This document shows positions 40,101 to 49,100 of a stretch of 64,000 nucleotides of DNA, in pieces. How positions within the stretch are numbered: position 1 is the stretch's first letter; each line of letters opens with the position of its first letter. The notes beneath the pieces were generated by a model, which ran no database searches, was not told where the DNA came from, and saw only the letters and a program-made list of their open reading frames with translations. The DNA is from Panopea generosa (Eukaryota > Mollusca > Bivalvia > Adapedonta > Hiatellidae). A program made the position numbers and the translations under genes. The stretch is from the NCBI GenBank assembly GCA_029582155.1, contig CM055897.1:96697582-96761581 (forward strand), read 5' to 3'.

Positions 40101-43100
40101 ACACAAAGGTTAATCAGTAAAGTTCTGCGTTTACAATTGCTCTAGTACTTTTTCATCATTGTACAATTCACATTCTTCTTGACAGAATACCTCAGAGACT
40201 GAGAAGAATACTGTAGAAAGTAAACCTCTATTTCCCATTAGTGACATAGTTGGCTCTATGAGGCTAAAAGCAAACATATTTTCAAATTTGCAACAGAAAA
40301 AAAAACACAAATCCGTCATTTAGGAGATAATATCTTACAACAGAATCTTCCTCGTCAAAGTCATCCTCCTCCTCCGAGTCACAGCTGTCATCAAAACAGA
40401 AGGTGCCATGGTTGGGACAAAATCCATGATGATGATGCGGAGAATTCTCATCGCAACAACCTGAATAATAAAGTGAAAAGATGAAAATGGTGACTGATTC
40501 TGAATGTCCTTCACGAGTGTATGAATTGTATAAAAATATAGAGTACAGGTAGTGGTTTTATCAAAAAATACTTTTAATAGGTATCTTGTATTTAAAATGA
40601 GATCCAGAACTTGCAGTTTGGTCCTATCATTCTCGCAATTCAAAATGATCCAAAAGTGTTTATCAAATATTCTCAGTGAATAGCAAAAACTGCAGCATAA
40701 CCACATTTTGAGCTTCATAACATTGGTAGATTACCAGAAAACAAGTGGAGCACATATACCTGTGGTTTGAGCATTGGATCTAGCATTTGATGGTTATTAG
40801 GTCAAGTTTTTGCATCCATGAACAAAACAATTTATCGTCATATGCTTAGTACTGGTTCTTGGAAGACTTTGTGTGATACTTTACCTGATTTTGTGAGATC
40901 TATGTAGGCCTGACTGAGCTCCTGAAATTTCTCTGTGGCATCTGAATTGTCCGGATTCTGAGTTATAAACAAAATATTATATATTGATATTACACATGAC
41001 AACATTTACAGTACCCAGGTCTATCACACTGTCTTGGTACAACCAGCATTACAACAGTTTACCTGTATGTTTACACAGGTGATTATTAATAAAGATGTAT
41101 TTCTACTCAAGAACTTACAAGTATGGAGCACAACTCTAGGAAGAAAGTTCAGATCTGAAGATGAAAAAAATATAACTTAATGTCTGTACTGTCCAAAAAG
41201 TTATATTTTCATGAATAATACATGGTTATCTAAGGTTTTTTAAGGTTATTTCAGGAAATGAAAAGTGGTACATGTATTTTGATTATTGTAATGGCACCTA
41301 TAACAATTACTTCCAAATAAATTTGATGTATTTTGTTTATATTCAATATTCACAACATTAATTTAAAATCCAACTAAAAATAAAACTTCCTATTTCTACT
41401 CAAGAACTCACAAATATGGATGAAAAGTAAATAACAAGATAGTTTCATCTTATATTTCTGTAATCACCTCTGATCTTAATGGCTGATGGGCTGTGCTTAT
41501 AGTTTTGTAATCATTTGTGATCTTATTGGCTGATCGGTGGAGCTTATATTTCTGTTATCATAAGTGATCTTATTGGCTGATAGGTGGAGCTTATATTTTT
41601 GTAATCATCCACGATCTTATTGGCTGATGGGCAGGGCTTATATTTTTGTAATCATCCATGATCTTATTGGCTGATGGGCAGAACTTATATTTCTGTAATC
41701 ATCCATGATATTATTGGCTGATGGGTGGAGCTTACATTTCTGTAATCATCCATGATCTTATTTGCTGATGGGCTGAGTTTATATTTCTGTTATCATCAAT
41801 GATCTTATTGGCTGATGGGGAAAGCTTATATTTCTGTAATCATCCATGATCTTATTGGCTGATGGGCGGAGCTTTTATTTCTGTAATCATCCATGATCTT
41901 ATTGGCTGATGAGCAGAGCTTATATTTCTGTACTCATCCATGATCTTAATGGCTGATGGGCGGAGCTTTTATTTTTGTAATCATCCATGATCTTATTGGC
42001 TGATGGGTGGAGCTCGTATTTCTGTATTCATCCGTTATCTTAATAGCTGATGGGCAGAGATTATATTTCTGTAATCATCTATGATCTTATTGGCTGATAG
42101 GCAAAGCTTATATTTCTGTAATCATCCATGATCTTATCAGCTGATAGGCAGAACTTATATTTCTGTAATCATCCATGATCTTATCGGCTGATAGGTGGAA
42201 CTTATATTTCTGTAATCATCAATGATCTTATTGGCTGATGGGCAGAGCTTATATTTCTGATTCATGTGATACTTGAATGGCAATTATTGTGTCAACAGAT
42301 CATGTTTCAATTTGGGAAATATATGTCTTGAGTATTATAACCAAGATACAAGCTATTTTCTATCAGCATTGGCTTCAGGATTTGCCTGGGAGTTATAATT
42401 TGGGTGTTTTATAATAGGCAAAATACAATATCACAGAACTTTCTCTTAGTGTGAAATAAATTTGTTCACTTTTAATATCTGTTATGAACATTTTCCAGGG
42501 GCCATGAGTTTGAACCCCACCGAACACAGTCTGTGTGATGATTAATATACACTGATTCAAGTGGAAAAGTCCAGTTACTTGCCAAGATGGGTGTGTTTGA
42601 GTACTGATCAACCTTCCATGATTCCAAGAAAAAGAGTCGTTAGGTTAACTGAACGTCTTTTAGAGCTGCATGGCAAAAAAATGATGCTAAATATTCAAAC
42701 AAACAAATGTACATGTTTAGTAATACCCTACCCTAACTTTCTCAAAATATCTTAGTGAAGATTGTAAAATAAAGAAGAGAAAAGTGTGTATATACGAAAA
42801 TAATTATTTTACTATTGTAAACTACGCTCACTGTCCTCTTTGTGAATCCTATAGAATCAGTATAAAATACCAACCTTGTCTGGGTGGTATTTCAGTGCCA
42901 ACCTTTTATATGCCTTCTTTATTTCATCTAAAATTAAAACAATTGTTTTAAGTTTAAAAGACAATGAGTATCACAAATTCATAAATAACAAATTTAATGA
43001 AAAATTCAATCAATTCATACCTATCCTGAGCACTGATATTGAAAATAACTATCAAAATGCAGATGAAAATGGATTATATTTTCTTGTATACCGGTCAAGG

Positions 43101-46100
43101 ATTTCCGCTTATTTTTACCAGGTAAGGATTTTTCATCCTACAACCTCTCCACGAACTCATCCTACCCTGCTGTGACCATGGAACAATGAATGATGCAACA
43201 TATCAAAACATACAACATAAATTAACTTATTTGACATCTAAAAGCCATTGTGGTAAAAATAATACCGTATATTCTCTAATTAACTAATTAATTCCCCCCC
43301 AGGGACGTTACATTTTACAAGGTGGGGGCGTTTATAAAAGATAAAAAACGCAAATTTAACAACAGTTAAAAATACAATAAAGCCCTGGAATAAAACCTTA
43401 AATCCGGTTTAAATCCCCGAAAAAGTGGTTCAGAATTATTTGAGAGTGAATGAAATAATCGACATAGGATGAAAAAAAGCTGAAAATCTGTATGAAATTA
43501 CTAGGCTGCTTACTGGAATATCCGAATTTATGGTCAGTGTACTCTTCATTTTAAATCACTTGGACGCTTGCTCTTATCAACGTGAAACAATGAAATTTCA
43601 GCGTACACAGACTAACCGCATTTTCCGACATTTTGTAATGTTTTAATCGACAGACGGTATTTTTACTAGTTTAAACAGCAAATATGGGGAAGTGATTATT
43701 CAACCAATAGTGTTTAAGTGATCACCCAAGATATAAACAATGGGTTAAACAGTTCAAAGGTAATAAATACTGCGCTAATTGTTGTCTGTGTAACAAAATA
43801 ATCGATCAGGGAAAGATGGGCGAATACACACTCAACTCCCATATACGTTTTATTTTTTTAATTTTCCAGAAAAATAGGTGGGGGGCGTTTATTAGTGTGG
43901 GGGCGTTTATAAAGGAATATACGGTAATATAAATTAGAACAAAACAGTGGAGTATTGCAAGCAATGCATATGTCCACTACTGGTTTACAGGAACATAGTT
44001 TTGAAGGACTTGTTTCTGTAAATGATGACACAAGATTTGCAGTGCCATGAGAAAAATGTGGTTGTTGCCATTGCAAACACATTTCTTGTCTGCTGTAAAA
44101 ATAATTAAAGGATCTACGTGATGTCCTTATTTCTCTCTATCCACATGCAAAGTTTCACAAAGCAGCTTGAATACTTTTTGTGTTATCACAGTATCAAGGT
44201 TGTATCTGCAATTTTACCTATTTTGTTGCCATAGAAACACCTATTTTTGTTTGACTGAAAAAATAAAATGATCTGCATATCTCCCTATTGCCCTCTTTTC
44301 ATATGCAAAGTTTCACAAACCTACATTTGATAATTTTTGAGTGATATTTCCAGATGACAAAGCGATTTTGTTGCCATAGCAACCACAATTTTTGTCTGCA
44401 AAAATAAAACGACCTGCATTACTTCCTTATTTCCCTCTACCCATATGCAAAGTTTCACCAAGCCAGCTTGGATACATTTTTGTGATCTTTCCAGAGAGCT
44501 GGATGGACACCGGATGAACGCAAACGGAGGGTAACCTAATAGTTGGTAGAGGTCTAATAAGTATTCAGGACTCACACCACTATTATCTCCCTTGAGTACT
44601 CTGGACCTACAGATGAAGGAGATAGAAATAAAACTTTAGTTCTCTTTTTCTTCTTTTTTCAGGGCTTTGTACTGCAATGTTTTGTTCTTTGCTAGCATGA
44701 GTTAAATGGTCAGTATTTTAGAAATTACCACTGAAAATTTGATGCTGATACCAGCTTTCTGGACAATTCTGTGTCATTTCAGAATTGTCGGTTCGAACCT
44801 CATCTAGGGCGAATAGTCGACATATTATTACTCTCGAAATTGATAGGTCTCACAAAAGCATTGAATTTAAAAAAAAACAAACCTGATCAAGGTATACTTT
44901 TTTTTCTTTATAATTGCATATCTTGAACCAGTGAAGAATTTGAGCCCAGACACATGCTGCAGAATTTAATTTTTCACTCTGTTTTGGACATAAATGTTAC
45001 AATGGAGCTCTATGGGAAATGTAATAGTGGTGTGAGATGTTAACAGAAACTGACAGATCTGCATGTTGCAGTGTTGAGGGATGCTGATTTCTTTAAATAG
45101 AAGGTATTAAACTATAATTTGGACATGTTATGAATAATTGAACACAATCTGAGTTTTTAAACATTTCAATATAACTGATGGTGCAGATTTGCATTTTTTT
45201 TCATGCATTTATGATAGAAATTACATACATTGACCAAACTTTGTATATGTCAATTTCTTGATATTCATATTATCCATGTATGATTTAGTATTCTGTTAAA
45301 TGTGGAAACAAAAAGAGAGATACATCATGTCTAATGCATGGCAGAATGCTGGTTTACTCTGTAGATGGTCATTTTGGTGTTTCATTGTCCTAAGTTAAGG
45401 TTTATGAGTAGTGTCCAGTCTCATATTTCATGAACACCTGTCCTCATAGACAGATCCTATTTGTGACGCTCTTTCCATCATGTGTGGTTTTGCCATATTT
45501 CTGTAGAGCTACCAACCCTTAAATCAGGTTGAAGTATCTGCAAGATCACACTTAATTCCAATGGGCATGCTTATTGCTCATATTGTGAATTTGAAGCTGA
45601 TTTTTACATTAATTTATTACCCCACCCACTTATTTCTGCATACAAAAATAGAATTGTTTGTAAAATGAAATAAATTGCATATTTACAGTGGACTGGGAGT
45701 TTGTACTAATTTTTATTGTTTAATTATGAAAACGCAGTACAGTCAAAACTCGTTATTTCGAATTCCGTGGGACCGTAAAAATAATTCGAAATATCCGAAG
45801 TTTGATTTATCAGGAGTGTAGTTTGTTCAACTTTTTACTGTTTCCCCACCCACTTCATAAATCGTTGAAAATATACATGTTGTACATAATAAATACCTCT
45901 ATTTTTTTTTTTTTTTTCAATATAACACGTCGTTATATTTACACATGATATAAACTTTGTTACCGTGGATTTGTCTTAAATCGTGGTAAATTCTACTGTT
46001 TACATGCGTTATTCTCTTCGATGCAAACGTATGTTGTGCGTTGTTATCCGTGTGTAGGCTAATTGTCTATTTGCACAGTGCGTGAACATTGTTTCTTTTT

Positions 46101-49100
46101 AGTGTGATATACTAGATAAACAAAATATACTTTTAATTTTTATATTTTTAATTTACATGAATATCAAATAGATAGAGCAGGCAACTGAAATATAAACACA
46201 GGTTACATACAATCAATGGTTACATCAATTTTACAAATAAAAAATAAGACGAAAAATTGCACACATGTTCAAAACGTCTTCTAACACTTCGGCGTTGTTT
46301 GTGTAATTAGCGTGTGTATCGCTCGTGTTTGTATCATAACAATTTGATGACACAATTAACTTACCTGCCAGTACAGACACATGAAGCGATAAATTACAGG
46401 TATGGGATCAACAATTATCACCTTCGGCAGTTTGCCTTTCATCTTCACGTGGTGATAAAAATTCGAAATAACGAGTGAGAAATCAAAAGATTTTAGGATG
46501 TAGGGACCGAAAAACAGATTTGAAATAGTGAATAATTCGAATTACTGGAATTTGATATATCAGGAGTTAATTAGTATAGAAATAGAAGAGGAAAAAATGG
46601 GACCGAACTTCAAATTTGAGATAACCGGAAATTCGAAATATCAGAGTTCGAGTTGGTGAGTATCAACTGTAGTTGCAATCTTGCCAAGAAGCCAGTTTAC
46701 GGTTAACTTCAGTTGTTTTCGGTTGTCTTCGCATTAAATTCTGCGTCGAATCATTGAATTTGGCGAAGTTTTTGCTTGTACTCCATTTTAATAGAAAATG
46801 CTATAGATATGCAGAATTTTACATTGAATGTCATGTATGCATTATCTATTGGGTCTGTGTTGCCCTTCTTATATTGGAATTGATGTGTAGACAGGGTAAT
46901 GGAGTATTTTAGCATGAAAATAGCTTGAATTGTTTGCTTGTATTGCTGCCATATCATTCTGATATTGAAATTTTATCTAAAATATGTTATGTTTAATAAG
47001 TTTTGTTCCACAATATCATTAATTTGTTATCAAAATGTCTGTTTTTATACCCATTTCCAGACACCTTTTCATTTTACCATGTAGTTGTGAAAGTTTCAGA
47101 CCTTTTTAGACACAATTGGTCAAGTTATCTTGAAATTTAGACTATAGGGTTGTGAATTCTTGCTTTTTTACAAGAAATAGCAGCATTTTGTCTGAAACCA
47201 TGTGTCACTAAAACTTATTTTATTTCAGAACTAGTTCAGATATGGAGATGCATTTAGCTTTTATTGAACTTGTATTGAGTATTGTTACATAATGTGTAAA
47301 TTTAGAATCTTAAATTAAAAAAAAAAAGTCCTCTTCAGGACTCACACCACTATTAACTCCCTTGAGTACTCCAGACCTACAGATGAAGGAGATAGAAATA
47401 AAACTTTAGTTCTCTTTTTCTTCTTTTTTCAGGGCTTTGTACTGCAATGTTTTGTTCTTTGCTAGCATGAGTTAAATGGTCAGTATTTTAGAAATTACCA
47501 CTGAAAATTTGATGCTGATACCAGCTTTCTGGACAATTCTGTGTCATTTCAGAATTGTCGGTTCGAACCTCATCTAGGGCGAATAGTTGACATATTATTA
47601 CTCTCGAAATTGATAGGTCTTATAAAAGCATTGAATTTAAAAAAAAACAACCTGGTCAAGTTATACTTTTTTTTCTTTATAATTGCATATCTTGAACCAG
47701 TGAAGAATTTGAGCCCAGACACATGCTGCAGAATTTAATTTTTCTCTCTGTTTTGGACATGAATGTTACAATGGAGCCCTATGGGAAATGTAATAGTGGT
47801 GTGAGACGTTCAATGTGTTTGGTATGCAAGAAAAATAACTTATTGCTTTTTCAGTTCAGATAGAAAATTCCGTCCCTTGGATAACTGTTTTTGCGGAAAC
47901 TCAGAATTTTCTATCTGAACCTCCAACCCATGTATTACAGATTCTTATAATCTGATATAAACATAACCTTAAACAGCTTTCATTTGCTTATTTTTTGGGC
48001 CCATTATTCTGCCCCAATTCCAATGGCAAATACCGGTAGTATATTTTTTTCCCAATCTAAAATAGCAAAATTCCAAATTTCAAAATGCAAAGAAACGAAA
48101 AGAAATATTTTGGGGATAAGTTAGGAGATTTTTTAATATTATGATTTAATGTAGTCTTCTACAAGAACATCACATTTTTTTATACATTTAATATACATTA
48201 CACATATTGTTTTGAATATTGAAGGAACTGTTATGTTATTGTTCTTACTGCTGGGAATAATACAGAATGACAATATATTGTATTCTAACTATTTATTATT
48301 GCCCTAAGAACTAACTGTGGTTACAAGATGAATGGTATAGACTAGACTGATCAAGATAAAGCATGTACAGGTAATATGTAGTAGAAGGGAAGTAACTCTG
48401 AGTGTTTCAGATACTGAGGTATCAAGTTACAGGAACCTGTGCTATGTAATTTTCCAAATTTCTTAAAAATTATCGCTAATTTTTGCAAAGTCAGGCGCCC
48501 CACCAGCTCATTCCCAAAAGTGTGAGCAAGAGCCCTGAGTGGGCAACTATTGCTGGTATAAAAAGGTTTATATCAGTGTATGAAATGCTTTACATAGGTT
48601 ATAATAAAAACTTTGTAAGTGGGATCCTGTACCAGCTCTCCACAAAGTTTCATTCAGTCGGATCAAAATCTGTAGGAGATGTGGTCGCAAAAATGAATAT
48701 ACAGACTAAATGTTATGAGACATCATATTCTATACAAGGTTATCTAAGGTTATTTAAGGATATGAAAAGTGGTATTTTAAAGATTATAATGTCACATATA
48801 ACAATTACTTCCAAATGAATTTGGCATATTTTATTTATATTCAATATTCCTAAGATAATTTAAAATCCAATCGAAAAAAAACTTCCACGTGATAAGCAAT
48901 TATGATTCATGCAAAGTCCTTCTCAGTTTGACAGTTATGCCAGTAGAGGGCTAAAAATATAAGATCAGGGTAAAGTATATATAGAGAAGGAAAGGCAACT
49001 GGCTGAGATTGCGTGAACACTCGCATATATTAACACAAAATCTCGCAATATTTTGTTTTTAAATATCTTAACTACCATTCATCTCAGGAATACAAATAAA

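Noticed and set aside
40339-40718. 127-codon minus-strand ORF read as one protein
   Set aside because: Wrong frame relative to the spliced exon 4; the J-domain gene explains the conserved part.
44571-47807. LTR retrotransposon (two direct repeats of 470 bp)
   Set aside because: Each repeat has its own inverted ends, they do not start TG or end CA, and the 2.3 kb between them has no gag/pol, primer-binding site or polypurine tract.
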